Shown here: positions 1 to 10,230 of the stretch, in pieces
Position numbering within the stretch: the stretch's first letter is position 1
Layout of the letters: each line of letters starts with the position of its first letter
Source of the DNA: Spirometra erinaceieuropaei
Lineage: Eukaryota > Platyhelminthes > Cestoda > Diphyllobothriidea > Diphyllobothriidae
Direction: 5' to 3'
NCBI GenBank assembly: GCA_902702965.1
Contig: CACRXP010000020.1
Span: forward strand, 1,660,778-1,724,777
Length of the DNA: 64,000 nt
The notes under the pieces: model-generated
Databases searched by the model: none
The model's input: the letters and a program-made list of their open reading frames with translations, nothing else
Told to the model about the DNA's origin: nothing
Made by a program: the position numbers and the translations under genes

Positions 1-470
1 TCGCTTCCCTGCGGGTGCTTCGAGCTCTACGTGCGCTATATTTCTTTTCCTAGCCCAGCGTGTGGCCAATTTAGGCATCTTAACTAAAAAATTATTTTAG
101 TAAGCAAACCATATGGCGTTAATCAAGTGGGACTGCAGAAGCAAACCTCGCCGAAAAGTTTTATTCCGAATGATTTACTTCGAGATCGAACATCAATTCC
201 TGGGGACATAAAAAGCATAAGACGACAATCAGACGGTATGCGTGTTCACGTGAGTGCAAAAAATCATCTTACGGGAGTCACTTGCTGATTGCATCCTCGC
301 TGAGGCCAAGGCATTTTTATGCCTGCGTAGGAAGAAGCCATAAATAGGTAACTACCTTGTCGCACCCATAGAGCAAGAAAGCGAAATTTGGACCGCGGGG
401 AGCCAAGAAACCAAGGTTCTGCCTACTTTGCCTCGATCCATTTTCGTTGGAGTACTTGGAATGATAATGG
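1..470. other. Unassigned sequence left of the first PLE
   Basis: I see no recognisable gene in this stretch. The short ORFs at 317-588 on the minus strand resemble no family I know. Some of this DNA may be the decayed 5' end or inverted terminal copy of the PLE that begins near 475. Confidence 0.3.
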
Positions 471-507
471 ATGAGGGCGTAATTTCGATTTCTAGGTGTA
501 TGCATAA

Positions 508-1841
508 GTGGAGAAGAAGAGTCGAGCCCTGGAAGCTATGCTTGTGAGAAGGGAAACACTCGATGTCATGAAACACTCCGTCAGACAACGTGTTACCTCC
601 TTGCTGATGACACGCAGACCAACCAAATGTATTTCGCAGAGTGAGTCAAGGGTTATGAGGGGACTGAGAAGGGAGGACAGCATTATCATTCTACCTGATT
701 ACAAGGGACGATTAACCGTCGTGATGAATCGGGAAGACTATAATCAAAAAGCTAAAGCCCTTCTTGATGACAGTGAATTTTACAGACCAGCACAGAAGTT
801 ACAAGCCAAAGCAGTGGCAGATCGGCTGAGTAAAGTGTTTAGAGAATACCGACATAAAAATGTGATCACGGCGAATGAATGGCATCAAATGAAGGTAGCT
901 GACACCGCTCTAGCTCGATTCTATGGTCTGCCAAAAATGCGGAAAGCAAATGTCCCACTTCGACCAATCGTTGCCCTAAAAGGCAGTCCCACCTACAATT
1001 TGGCAGAGTGGATGTACTCAAAACTGAAGTTCCTCCAAGGCAATTAGACTACCTCAGCTAGATCAGCCTCTTAATTCCTCAAAGACCTCCGAGGTCGGAG
1101 GATTCAGTCGGACGAAATCATGGTCTCCTTCGATGTGACGTTGTTATTCACATCCATCCCACCAAACTTGGCCCGCGAAGTCTTGCGCAAGAGACTTGAA
1201 GAGGCGTACGATGAGACTCAGAATGCCCTCAAAATTGAACACCTCAGGAGGCTGTTTGAATTCTGCCAACAAACTTTCCTCATTTTGCGGGAGAGACCTA
1301 TGAACAAATCAAGGGAACTCCAATAAGCTCACCGGTCTCCGGTTTAGTGGCAGAAGTTGTCCTACAGGAGTTAGAAAAGATTGCCTTCATCCAACATGAA
1401 CCGGTGTTTTGGCGCCGTTACGCAGACGACACGTTCGTCATCGTAAAGAAGGACATGATGCAACATTTCCACAGCCTGCTCAACACATTCTTCCCTGATA
1501 TAAAATTCACGAGGGAAGAAGAACAGGAACAGCAGTTGTCCTTTCTGGATTTGCTTGTCAGACGAAGCTTTAACGTTGAACTTGAAACGACGGTTTATAG
1601 GAAGGCAACGAACACCACACAGCTTCTCAGTTTTCACAGCAACCATCCGATGGCTCACAAACGAAGCTGTATGAAGACGCTCTTCAAACGGGTCCAAACT
1701 CACTACAGCAAACCGAAGAACAGAGCACGTCAGGCCCGTTATCTACGCGACCATTTTGTGCAAAATGGCTACCCGAGGGCATTCATAAGTCGATGCCTAC
1801 GCGGTCGCCACCAGAGAACTCGAACATCAACGCAACCGACT
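508..1841 (+). pseudogene. PLE reverse transcriptase, frameshifted
   Basis: The RT part of PLE-1 lies in three open pieces: 508-1047, 1120-1326 and 1347-1844. The first carries the N-terminal PLE blocks, including YGLPKMRK followed by PLRPIVALKGSP. The second carries motif A (MVSFDVTLLFTSIP, first aspartate of the active site). The third carries motif C (WRRYADDTFVIV) and the downstream block QLSFLDLLVRR. Pieces one and two share a frame but are separated by stops near 1045-1080. Between about 1300 and 1347 the frame shifts. A TAA at 1842 interrupts the third piece before the linker. An intact protein would copy the element RNA onto chromosome ends or nicks. This copy cannot make it. Confidence 0.85.
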
Positions 1842-1845
1842 TAAT

Positions 1846-2222
1846 GGCATTTTCTGCCATGCATAAAGGGCGTTTCAGAAGCGACCGAGTTCATTGCTGC
1901 GAAGCTAGGTGCTAGAATTGCACACCGCCCCAAAGCCACCATGCGCAATAGGGTCATGAAAATCAAAGACCGGTTAAAACCTGAAGAGCGATCTGGAGTA
2001 GTGTATCGCATTCCGTGTCAAGGTTGTCCTTGTAACTACACAGGGCAGACTGGGCGCATGCTCGGATCGCGCATACACGAACATAAGCTGGCTGTGCGGC
2101 GAGGCGACGCATTATCATAAGTGGCCGCCCACACCTACGAAATGGGTCACGATTTTAACTCCGCAGCCATAAAAATAGTCGCTCACGCCAAAAACAAAAC
2201 AGGCAGAGAAATGGTTGAAGCC
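1846..2222 (+). pseudogene. PLE linker and GIY-YIG endonuclease domain
   Basis: This continues the frame of the third RT piece after the TAA at 1842. The linker (SEATEFIAAKLG, then HRPKATMRN) leads to the endonuclease core SGVVYRIPCQGCPCNYTG from about 1993, where VVY and YTG stand for the GIY and YIG motifs. Downstream are RIHEHKLAVRRGDA, an in-frame stop near 2118, and AAHTYEMGHDF. The CxxC pair and the two histidine-containing blocks match the zinc-binding pattern described for PLE endonucleases. In the family this domain nicks DNA for target-primed reverse transcription. The internal stop shows that this copy is inactive. Confidence 0.85.
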
Positions 2223-2395
2223 TGGGCCTCGGATTAGAACTCGGTCAATCGATTTATCGATCTGGTGCCGGCGTACGGAGCCCTGCGCAGTTACCTCCAG
2301 TTTTGCGCCGTCGGCCGATGATTGCTGCCACAATATCCGACGTTGGGCTCCTATACGAGTCTGAAAGCTCAGGACAATAAACAAAGTATTCCAGT

Positions 2396-2502
2396 CTTGA
2401 AGAAGGAGCCACGATCGCTGGGACAAGAGCTTTATTAGCCTGACGTTTCGGATTTCAGGCTAATAAAGCTCTTGTCCCGGCGATCGTGGCTCCTTCTTCA
2501 AG
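2396..2502. repeat. 48-bp-arm inverted repeat made of two PLE terminal fragments
   Basis: Arm 2396-2443 and arm 2455-2502 are reverse complements with one mismatch, separated by 11 bases. Both arms contain the PLE 3' end signature AGGCTAATAAAGCTCTTGTC (read toward the outside). The spacer read on the minus strand gives AATCCGAAACG, the 3' half of the hammerhead core seen at 11938. It looks like two pLTR ends joined head to head next to the end of PLE-1. Confidence 0.9.
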
Positions 2503-2509
2503 ACTACTT

Positions 2510-3340
2510 CCTGGGACTCGGCTCTTCACTTCTATTGGCAAAGTATTCCAGTGCTCGACTCTTCTTCTTCATTTATGATAATGGAAAATGCCGTGTGAAC
2601 TTAAAGCTCGCCTCGCTGACCGTCCGCCATACAACCCTTTTCGGTCAAATCCCCGAACTAAGACTCACCTGCAAGGACGAAGATAAATATGCGTCGCCCT
2701 ACTCTGCAGCTTATATATGGCAGAAAAAGAAACATACTTGAATGTCCAGGGTCGAATAGAAATCGGACCAATCAGGTAATGGCCTTGTACGGTTGGCATA
2801 CCGGATGGGCTCCTGACCCATCTGACTGGTTGAGTAAACTTCCAATCCTGTCAGGAGTTGGCGCGATATCAGCACACGCACGGTGTGTGCGGATCGCCTA
2901 GGCGACACGTTAGTATGCCAGGTTGGATGGCACTTCCTAACGATTCGCTCCTTTGAGCTGAATGGTATGATTTGAGCCTCTGGCTCACTTACGATTGTAC
3001 GGTTTGCATTCGTGTTCGGGGCTGAGGTCATCGTCTTAACACTGGGAATGCAGTTTCCTGTCGTGATTTTGGCAAATTTAATGTGTCCAGTAGTATTTCT
3101 AACGATAGATTTTGACGCCGATTCGGAATATCAGTGCATTTGGTGTGTCTCAGCTGAACGGCACGTTGAACCCAAATGTCTTATCCGAGCCGAATCTCAT
3201 AGACGACGCCACCATATTTTCAGTTAACACGTCCAAGTGTCCAGAAGTCCTGATTGCTTCTGTGCTCTTTTGCCAGCACATTCTTACCCGGATTGAGCCA
3301 GCACTGCTTTACTGCACGGCGCCGGTTGAATTGCCGGCAA
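2510..3340. other. Unassigned, with scattered PLE pLTR pieces
   Basis: Near 2510-2600 there are short fragments like the PLE-1 pLTR (GTATTCCAGTGCTCGACTC). The rest, including a 106-codon minus-strand ORF at 2711-3031, is not recognisable. Confidence 0.35.
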
Positions 3341-3471
3341 GATCTTGTTTCGTAGCCGTACCTGTTAGGGGTTAGTGGTCAGGGTTAGGAGTTACGGGCT
3401 AAGGTTGGGGGTTAGTGGTTGGTCGTTAATCAGGAGCTTGTCTGCTGCAGGTACGGCTACAAAATTAGATT
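3341..3471. mobile_element. TIR element with TTAGGG-like interior (family T2)
   Basis: The left end begins GATCTTGTTTCG then TAGCCGTACCTG. The right end is the reverse complement (CAGGTACGGCTA then CAAAATTAGATT). The interior is a degenerate array of GGGTTAG-type units. At 131 bases with no ORF, it is a non-autonomous MITE-like element. The same termini recur at 47589, 58774 and 59417. Confidence 0.75.
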
Positions 3472-3639
3472 CGACCCGAGTTGCCTCTCTACCAACGTCG
3501 GACAGAATGTTTTACGATCGACATCCCTAGGTACTCTGAAAGATGACGACAGACGAATTATATTGAATGGTGTGTGACGCTGCCTCCGCATCAGAGCCGC
3601 TGCCGCAGAGGCACCGTCCAGAGAATTCGGGTTCGAGAT

Positions 3640-4065
3640 TGCCTAATGCTTCGGTAAAAAATATTTCGAGAAATTCTTCCATGGACTCATTTCTTTTATA
3701 TGCTGGGGAGCCAGTTTGAAAGTGTCGACCAATCGCTCAACATGTCTGTTAAACTATAGATGATATGGTGGTGAATGCAAGTTATCAATGTCTGACAACT
3801 ATTAGAATATGGTGAAGGCGGTTGGTGTAAACTGCCCTTTATCAGTGTAAATAACATTTTTGTGACTAGTAATTTTGATGAACAGTCCCCGAAGAGTGTT
3901 TATTGTGGCTCCCGTATCATATGTTCCATTAGGAAGGCTTCTGATCAGGTTAGCAAACGCAAGAGATCCGGATGGATAACATGAGGAAAGGGGAGTTCTC
4001 AACGGATCGTGGGAATTGTATGGCTGACGTTTCAAAGAACTTGGGCGGCTCTCCATTATCAAAGC
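3640..4065 (-). pseudogene. Ty3/gypsy integrase core fragment
   Basis: Read on the minus strand, the stretch around 3890-3800 gives LRGLFIKITS and then VIYTDKGQFTP, which resembles the integrase block around the second catalytic aspartate (TDRGxQF in the family). Further on, after a stop, come SPPYHL and VERLVDTFKLAP, matching the block with the catalytic glutamate (ER). The reading frame shifts and stops occur. With the RT fragment at 4930-5290 on the same strand, the order RT then IN is that of a Ty3/gypsy LTR element. No LTRs were seen. Confidence 0.6.
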
Positions 4066-4104
4066 GTCTAGTGCAAAAATCGGTCAGAATTTTGTACAAG
4101 TAGC

Positions 4105-4905
4105 CGAGGTAGTTGGCCTTGGGATGATCGATTTTTTCTTCTTTCGCTGTCTTGGCCTACTGGCCGTCGCCTGTGAGTGTTGGTGGCCTCCTGTATTGTG
4201 TGTCATCACCTCAATTGGGATTAGTTCCTTTTGTGTCCCTTTTTGGGTGAATTGGTCGACAGGCCGTGTTTGCTAGGTATTCTTGAGCTCCATATGACTG
4301 TCCTGTGTTCGTCACGGCGTATGTAGTGACGTAGGACTTTATGATCCGCAAGAAGGTCTCGATGCCTGTTAATTGAGTTGGCATCTGAGTACCAAGCCTC
4401 AAGCGTGAGACGCTCTGTGCTTGAGGTGCCCCGATCTAAGACGGCTGCTCATCGAAGTCAAAACTGTGGCCAGTTTCTCCGATGTGGGTCGTTAGCTGTG
4501 AGTTCGGATATAGTCTCCGAGTTGCTAGTTGATGCTCAGCTGGGTTGGTTTGCAATTTACGTCCGACTTCCCCAGCGTAGTTGCAGTCTCCATCGTTACA
4601 ACGTATTTGATAGACAAGTGCTGAGGTTTCAGTGAGTAGCAATATGTCTTTGGGTTGCATCAAACGGCGAGGAGGTATTGCATGGGGTCGACGGGCAATG
4701 CCATCCCTGGCGGGCTGTAACAGTTGTGAAACCGCCTCGGAGACTCCTTTAATGTAAGGAAAAGCCTTCCAGACTTCGAGTCTTTCTTCTTAACGCCGTC
4801 TTCTGTCCACTCGGCCCTTGGTTTGCTTAATAAAGTAGCTGGGTATCCATTGGCTCGAAAGAGGTCATGAAGGTATTGTCGTCCAGTTCTTTTGCCGGCT
4901 GGAGT
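4105..4905 (-). mobile_element. PLE fragment (linker plus endonuclease) inserted in the gypsy remnant
   Basis: On the minus strand the piece opens at about 4900 with QYLHDLFRANGYPATLLSK, which matches the PLE linker (compare RYLRDHFVQNGYP of PLE-1). It continues to a GIY-YIG endonuclease at 4663-4436: ALVYQIRCNDGDCNYAG, then EHQLATRR, then HIGETGHSFDFDE. This endonuclease differs from that of PLE-1 (CNDGDCNYAG against CQGCPCNYTG), so it belongs to another PLE lineage. The gypsy RT lies upstream and the gypsy integrase downstream on the same strand, so the PLE appears to have landed within the gypsy element. Confidence 0.75.
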
Positions 4906-4929
4906 GCTGCAGTGTGTTTCAACTCTTTG

Positions 4930-5294
4930 GAATAGAGTACGGATACAGCTGCGTTTGTGAGAGAGGGGGTGATTGCTGTTGAAGTGTAGTATTTGTCTTG
5001 TGTTGGTGGCTTTTCTGAAAACGGACTGTAATATCGTATGAGGCCCATGAAATGTCGCAAGGAAGGTGCATTCTTCGCCGGAGAAATCTGCTTGATGACT
5101 CCAGTGTTATCGGGGTCCAGATGGAGACCATCTCGGTCAGTTATGGACCCAAGGTATTCCACGGAAGGCATAAACATTGCACTCGTCCAGTCGTAAGCGG
5201 AAGCTGTAGTCTTAAATCCGGCTAGGCACAGTCTTGAGGCACGCAACAACTCCTTGGGACTCGAACTCGCTGGAGAATTATCTAAACCCAACAT
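4930..5294 (-). pseudogene. Ty3/gypsy reverse transcriptase C-terminal fragment
   Basis: The ORF reads LRASRLCLAGFKTTAS, then VEYLGSITDRDGLHLDPD, then LRHFMGLIRYYSPF. This is the hallmark thumb region of Ty3/gypsy RT (YLGH, GI..DP, LR.FLGL.NYY). The family consensus has a histidine after YLG where this copy has a serine. The catalytic YxDD block is not present, since it would lie upstream (above 5294), where a LINE fragment begins. The copy is truncated at both ends. Confidence 0.75.
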
Positions 5295-5307
5295 TCGTTC
5301 GAATCGG

Positions 5308-5870
5308 GCTATTTGCCCGTCGATTGGAAATATGAACGGATCACGCCACTTTATAAAGGCGGAGGCAAGGTCTTAGCAAACAACTGCAGACCAATCAGCC
5401 TTACTTCATTTTGCTTCAAAATTCTGAAAAAAGCGTGAAATAAAGTGCTATGCGATACTCAGCACGGATTTCGTGGGGAGAGATCATGAGTGACAAAATT
5501 ACTTTATTTTTTAGAACGCTGTGAACAGGCAGTTGATGGCGGCAATGCAGTGCACGCAGCCTATGTCGACTTTAAGAAAGCATTCGATAGTGTACCACAT
5601 CAGCGCCTCCTGTACAAATTAAGCCAAACAGGCATTAGGGGTAATCTCCTGAGGTGGATCCAAAGCTTCTCGATCGGTCGCTCTCAAATTGTCCGCATCG
5701 GTGACGGGCAGTCAGCGGAGGTAGCGGTCGAAAGCGGTGTTCCTCAAGGCTCCGTCCTTGACCCTACTCTGTTCGTTATATACGTCAAAGACTGCGTCAG
5801 TGAAGTGAATTGTGATGCCGCCATGTTCGCTGATGACGATAAGCCGAAAAGAATGACTGGTAACGCATAA
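5308..5870 (+). pseudogene. Non-LTR (LINE) reverse transcriptase fragment
   Basis: The translation opens with LPVDWKYERITPLYKGGGK and NNCRPISLTSFCFKILKKA (blocks before motif A in LINE RTs). After a stop near 5437 it continues as HGFRGERSC, AAYVDFKKAFDSVPHQRLLY (motif A), then VESGVPQGSVLDPTLFVIYV (motif B) and AMFADDD (motif C). The order and wording fit the CR1/jockey-like non-LTR group; I do not assign a clade. It ends shortly after motif C, so the RT thumb and the 3' end are missing. Confidence 0.85.
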
Positions 5871-6129
5871 ACCTATCCTCCATTGTGGTAGTGCAACTAC
5901 AGCAGTCCGCTCCTCCGTTGCTTTGTCACGCTGCCTCCCTGTCCGCCCCACACTCCCTGTCGATCCGATACTGGGACACGCGAGTGCTCGGAGCCAATCA
6001 GCGCTGCCTCTCCTCTGATTGGCTGGCGGACACTGAGACAACGAAGGGCGCACATACGCGTTGGGGTCTGAGCACCTGAACGGCGGACACAGACACAACT
6101 TGCCTAGTGAAGACGTAGTGCTCAGTGAG
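5871..6129. other. Unassigned spacer between two LINE fragments
   Basis: No motif recognised. It may be rearranged LINE or untranslated sequence. Confidence 0.3.
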
Positions 6130-6395
6130 GGCGGAGAAAAGGCAGAGCACCTTTCGCAATTTTTAAGTCCATCTTTACGAAGGACAGCGCATTTATTCCA
6201 CCCGACTGCGACATAGTGGGCGGGCCAACGACTAGTATTGTCTCTTTCGTCGAAGCTATTGTTCGCAAAGAACTGTTGATCCTGAATGAGTCTATATCGT
6301 CTGGGCTAGATGACACACCGACCAAATTGATGAAGGAGCTCGCCGGTGAACTATCTAAACCGCTGTCAATGCTCTTCCTAGCTGCGTTCGAAACA
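6130..6395 (+). pseudogene. LINE reverse transcriptase N-terminal fragment
   Basis: The translation gives IFTKDSAFIPPD, then ELLILNESISSGLDDTPTK and LMKELAGELSKPLSMLF. This is the pre-RT segment of non-LTR elements (SPGxDxIP, LKELA, PLxxIF). A frame slip lies near 6160. The match stops at about 6395, where PLE coding sequence starts in a different frame, so this is a junction between two elements. Confidence 0.75.
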
Positions 6396-6501
6396 GGAGG
6401 AGGTGGAGGATCTTTCTTGATGTCCTCTTCTATCGCGGTGATTGTGGTGAGCCAAAAATCAAAGTATTCAGGAAAGCGACAAATACGACGCAAGAACTCT
6501 G

Positions 6502-6502
6502 C

Positions 6503-6555
<53 letters not shown>
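6502..6555. repeat. (CAA)18 microsatellite inside PLE-2
   Basis: Eighteen uninterrupted CAA units. In the related copy at 10997-11030 this position encodes the asparagine-rich block NFNSNH (AAC AGC AAC codons), which is the probable seed of the expansion. Confidence 0.98.
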
Positions 6556-7464
6556 ACTCAAAACAGTCACAAACTCAGTTGCATAAGGGGACTATACCAC
6601 CGTGGGGGACGCACTGAAGTGAACCGGATGACAAGGTCGCCGAATCGCAATACCTTCGGCGAGTGCTTAGAGCGAATGACTACCATCTCGACTTTGTCAA
6701 TCAGTGTGAGCGTGAACGAAGCAAGAAACCTAATTCAACCGCTTCCAAATTTTACAGAACTCTCACGTAGGTGAAGAGCCTATCGGGAGCCGCCAGTCGC
6801 CTTCTCACACTCCTTGGATTTGGAGTTGTAAACAGACCGGACGCAGCCGTCAGATGCCAGGTCAGGAGGCTGAAGAAACCATCGCCATGATAGGAGACGT
6901 CTGCAGTCGTTTACCAGTTCTGGTGCTGTTGTGAGCAAAGCGACTATGCCGGAGAAACTGAAAGGTTACTTTTGACGCAGGTAACCGAGCACGCAGAAAC
7001 AGTGAAGAGAAACGAGGCCAGTTTTCAGGTAGGGGCTCATTCGCCGAACGCCGGCGGGACATTCAAGTTTGATGGAGTCAGAAGTTTCGTGAGAAGTAAT
7101 AGCCGCGTGAATCGAGAACTGCCGGTATCTTAGTTTTCCGGCTTCCAATCGATTAACGTGCTCAATGACCTCATCACTCCATATTATGCGTTAACACTTT
7201 GACTAGACAAAGTGGTTAGTCACACACAGAGAGCGTACGCATCTCCACTATAGCTAAAGCCGGTGTCGGTGTGCAAAATTGCACAAGCACCGGTGATGAA
7301 AGCCCGACAAATAGCGACTTGACTGCGTGTGATCAGACCACTGTTGCGCCACGTGCATCTGCGATGAATATGACAGCTGATAATTTTAGTAGGCATGGAG
7401 TAAAGCAGAAACTGTATTCTATAGATACTGCAACACATGTGCGACTCACTATCCAAAGTCTAGA

Positions 7465-7515
7465 TCTGTCTCTGATGATGGATTCGAGTGCGAGTCCGAT
7501 GGGTTGGGCCAATAA
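7465..7515 (+). ncRNA. Decayed hammerhead ribozyme motif in PLE-2 pLTR
   Basis: CTGATGA at 7472-7478 is followed by a stem II-like GGATTC/GAGTCC pair. The GAAAC box has mutated to GATGG, so this copy should not cleave. Compare the intact core at 11938. Confidence 0.5.
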
Positions 7516-7705
7516 AGCTCTCGTTCCGGTGATCATGTCTTCTTCGCGATAGCAGCTTTCTCGCCGAGATAATCAAAATTGACAGGTTGGTGGTGTGGGG
7601 GGGATAGTCGTATGTTTGACGTTAGAAACTTCGGTAGTTGGACGAACGTACAGTCTGCGCTTTGAATATGAGTCTGACTAGATAATGATAAAGAAAGGTA
7701 GGTAA

Positions 7706-7932
7706 GATGCGGTTATGCAGCTGTAACTAATCCACAAAATACTGTTAGGGGGTAGGCAACTATTTCTCAACCACTCAGAGTGCAACCGCTCATTCCCAAT
7801 AGCTTTTCTTTTGTATAAAATTACCTGAACTGGTCGTCTGTTCATTCCCCGGACCCAGCTGCAAAAACCTCTATTATCACCAGTTCGGTAATACATATGG
7901 CTGAGGTTTGTTTACCTCAGGTGCGGCGGTAT
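7706..7932. mobile_element. Decayed TIR element (family T1)
   Basis: The left end GATGCGGTTATGCAG and the right end CTCAGGTGCGGC are diverged versions of the family T1 termini seen at 24732. The interior shares TAGGCAACTATTTCTCAACC and GAGGTTTGTTTAC blocks with the copies at 24.8, 27.0 and 56.3 kb. No ORF. Confidence 0.6.
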
Positions 7933-8149
7933 ACAGGTCAATAAACCAACCGAATGTAATTGAAGGATTCGCTCTTCCATGTGGCCAAGGAAGGGACTAG
8001 CTACTAAGAGTTTTTTTACTGCAGTAGACTGAGCTAATCTGGCAGTTCCTTTAACTAATGGACTACACACTTGACCTTCCTCTGTACAGAATTTAACGAC
8101 ACCAAAGATATATAGAGAGAAGCGGAGAGGCAATAGCCCCCGATCAAGT

Positions 8150-8880
8150 TTTCATTCAAGACTTCTGTAAAATTGGCGAAGTGAAGAAGGAGGCACGATA
8201 GTTGGGACGAGAGCTTTATTAGCCTGAAGCTTCAGATTCCTGCTCGAAACCATCATCAGAGACAAGAGCAGATACGGGTGGTTCATGCACAAGGGGCTGC
8301 AGCACAACTTCATCAGCCGGTGCAAACGCAAAAGGGACGAAAGGCCTAACCGCACGGACACCAAATTTTGGCGAGCGTTTCCGTATGTCAAGAAAGTTTC
8401 GGAAGCTTTCTGCTACCTTCTCGCACCACTTGGGGTTGGAGTGGCACACCGACCGGAGGCAACCATCAGGCGTCAGGTCATGAAACCGAAAGAACCGCTG
8501 CCACGGCAAGAAACGTCTGGAGTCACTTATCGGATCTGGCGCAGTTGCGGACAAAGCAACTACGTCGGTAAAACCGGAAGACAGCTCCGTACGCGAATGG
8601 CCGAACACGCTGCAGCGGGGAGGAGAAATGACGTTAGCTCTCAAGTTGCGGCTCATTCGACGAGATCCGGCCAGACATTCGAATTCGAAGAGGCCGAGAT
8701 TCCTGCTAGAGGTGGCGATCGCGTGATCTGGGGGAAGGGGGGGGGGTGCTTCAGTAATGGTTCACTAGCTCCCAGTCAAGTAGCAAGTGCAAAAACCTTA
8801 CTGAACTGTTATGGGACAACTTACTCTTTTCTCAGCACCAGCAGGGGACAGAAAACCAAAGATATATATGGAAGGTAGAT
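8150..8880 (+). mobile_element. PLE endonuclease part with inverted terminal piece (PLE-3)
   Basis: An ORF at 8285-8878 encodes the PLE linker (KRKRDERPNRTDTKFWRA, then LAPLGVGVAHRPEAT) and a GIY-YIG endonuclease: VTYRIWRSCGQSNYVGKTG, then RTRMAEHAAAGRRND, then AAHSTRSGQTFEF. Here VTY and YVG stand for GIY and YIG. The 5' side is not RT but an inverted pLTR: on the minus strand 8266-8221 carries a hammerhead-like motif followed by the AATAAAGCTCTCGTCCC end signature. The RT region is absent. Confidence 0.8.
8221..8266 (-). ncRNA. Hammerhead-like motif, minus strand
   Basis: On the minus strand, CTGATGA is followed by a GGTTTC/GAATCT stem II, then GAAGCTTC in place of GAAACGTC, then AGGCTAATAAAGC. 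The core is close to the one at 11938, but the GAAA box has one change, so activity is doubtful. Confidence 0.5.
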
Positions 8881-9164
8881 TTTAGAATGATGAGGACTAA
8901 GTTGGTAACCGCGATCTGAGGCTATTTGCTCATAGGGATCCAGAGGCAGATGGAAGATCGCTAAAATGGTTTCCTTGGACCTGGGGTACCGAAAATAACT
9001 ATTCACTTTGCCTGGTTAACAGGAGTAATAACAGACAGTCGATGAAGAGAAGTGGAAGGTGGAATAACGCAGGTCCCCGAGGCAAGGAAGGAGGATGTGT
9101 TCCAAATTATTCAACAGGTTGAACAGAAACCCACGATTTTAGTGCATTATACCAACAGTCATTA
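8881..9164. other. Unassigned sequence between PLE-3 and a LINE remnant
   Basis: Nothing recognised. Confidence 0.3.
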
Positions 9165-10230
9165 AAAAAGCAAGATCCGATTGCAGGATTAAGGAATGAC
9201 GTTGGCTTAGAACTCGTTGGACATGGCGAGGAAGCCAAAAACTTGGGCAAAATTATTTACTTCCGTATTACCTAGAGAAGAAGAGTCACATCTTCGTGCT
9301 GTGAACATTCCTGTTGCAAATATCGGCCCAGTGCCTGAATTTCCACTATTTCCAGCATCTATTGCAGAAAGTGGGCTGAAGAATATCAAAGAAGCTAATT
9401 CACCGGGTCTGGAAAATATGCCGCAGAAGGTCTTGAAAGAATTGGCAGGTGAATTCGCCAAATCACTGGCGCATATCTTCCCTTTGTTATTATAATTGGG
9501 GAGACTACCATCCGAATGGAGGACAGCAAATAACTACTGGATGTGTAATATTTGGATTCGAACCAATATGAGTAATTATCGCCTCGTCAGTCTAACCAGT
9601 ACCCACTGTAAATTATGCCTAAGAGTGCGTAAATTAAGTTCCTGTAGGAGAGCAAATCACTCTCAGCGCTCCATCACGGTTTCAGGCGGAGTCATTATTG
9701 TTATTCCAGTGAATTGTACACAGGAAGAGGAGGGTAGGATAGATCTGGCGTAGTCTACGTTGATTTCAGGAAGGCTCTCGACAGCGTTCCACACAGATGT
9801 CTAATTTACAAGCTGTTTGAAATCGAAATAAGAGACAAGCTAGTGGCATGGATCGCAGAGTTTCTCACAAGGAGATCGCAAGTCGTATGCATTGGTTCTT
9901 TGGAGTTAACTCTTACTCCGTTTTAAGTAGTGTCCCCCATAGTTCAGTTCTTGGACCGTTACTCTTTTTATTTTGCACAAACGACTGTGTCGACAACCTG
10001 GGTTTTCGCACAGTCATTTTTCTGACGCTATTAAACTCTGGAGAGTCATGGGGACTAACGACGTTAGGGACACACCTTAAGAGAGTCTTAACCGACTTCA
10101 CGGCTGCTCAGCGCATTGGTTACTAAAGTTGAACATTGGTAAGTGTGCGACCCCTGGATTACGTAACAGAAGGACCAACGAGGATGATGATTCTTTCGAT
10201 GCCACCTTGCTGGGCAGTTGCTTAGAACTG
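9165..10230 (+). pseudogene. LINE reverse transcriptase remnant, heavily frameshifted
   Basis: The pieces in order are: the pre-RT block GLENMPQKVLKELAGEFAKS (9400-9460), LGRLPSEWRTANN (9496-9535), MSNYRLVSLTS (about 9570), motif A VYVDFRKALDSVPHRCLIYK (about 9753-9812), then VAWIAEFLTRRSQVVCIG (about 9843-9898). The motif C region near 10000 is no longer readable. It belongs to the same broad family as the fragments at 5308 and 6130. A 3' segment (CGAGGATGATGATTCTTTCGA, 10178-10198, shown here with its flanks) recurs at 12158-12178, suggesting a shared LINE 3' tail. Confidence 0.75.

Larger units (their letters stand above)
475..2457 (+). mobile_element. Penelope-like element, near full length, degenerate (PLE-1)
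   Basis: A retroelement remnant with the PLE layout: reverse transcriptase, linker, then a GIY-YIG endonuclease, followed by a terminal repeat (pLTR). The 3' terminal sequence at about 2236-2395 is repeated at 18690-18910 (shared CAATCGATTTATCGATCTG and CAATAAACAAAGT blocks). The left edge (about 475-530) resembles the reverse complement of that pLTR (GAAGAAGAGTCGAGC), so an inverted pLTR fragment probably flanks the 5' side. The coding part has stops and a frameshift, so the copy is dead. Assignment to PLEs rests on the RT motifs plus the C-terminal endonuclease, a combination typical of this class. Confidence 0.85.
6395..7550 (+). mobile_element. 5'-truncated PLE with CAA-repeat expansion (PLE-2)
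   Basis: It starts in the RT C-terminal region (KVFRKATNT homologue at about 6450) and runs through the linker (VAESQYLRRVLRANDY, about 6640-6690) to a decayed endonuclease (CEQSDYAGETERLL, about 6940, and QVGAHSPNAGGTFKFD, about 7035). The 3' terminal part at 7460-7550 carries a hammerhead-like segment and the AATAAAGCTCTCGTTCC end signature. Many stops and frameshifts are present. An 18-unit CAA run interrupts the RT at 6502-6555. Confidence 0.8.
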
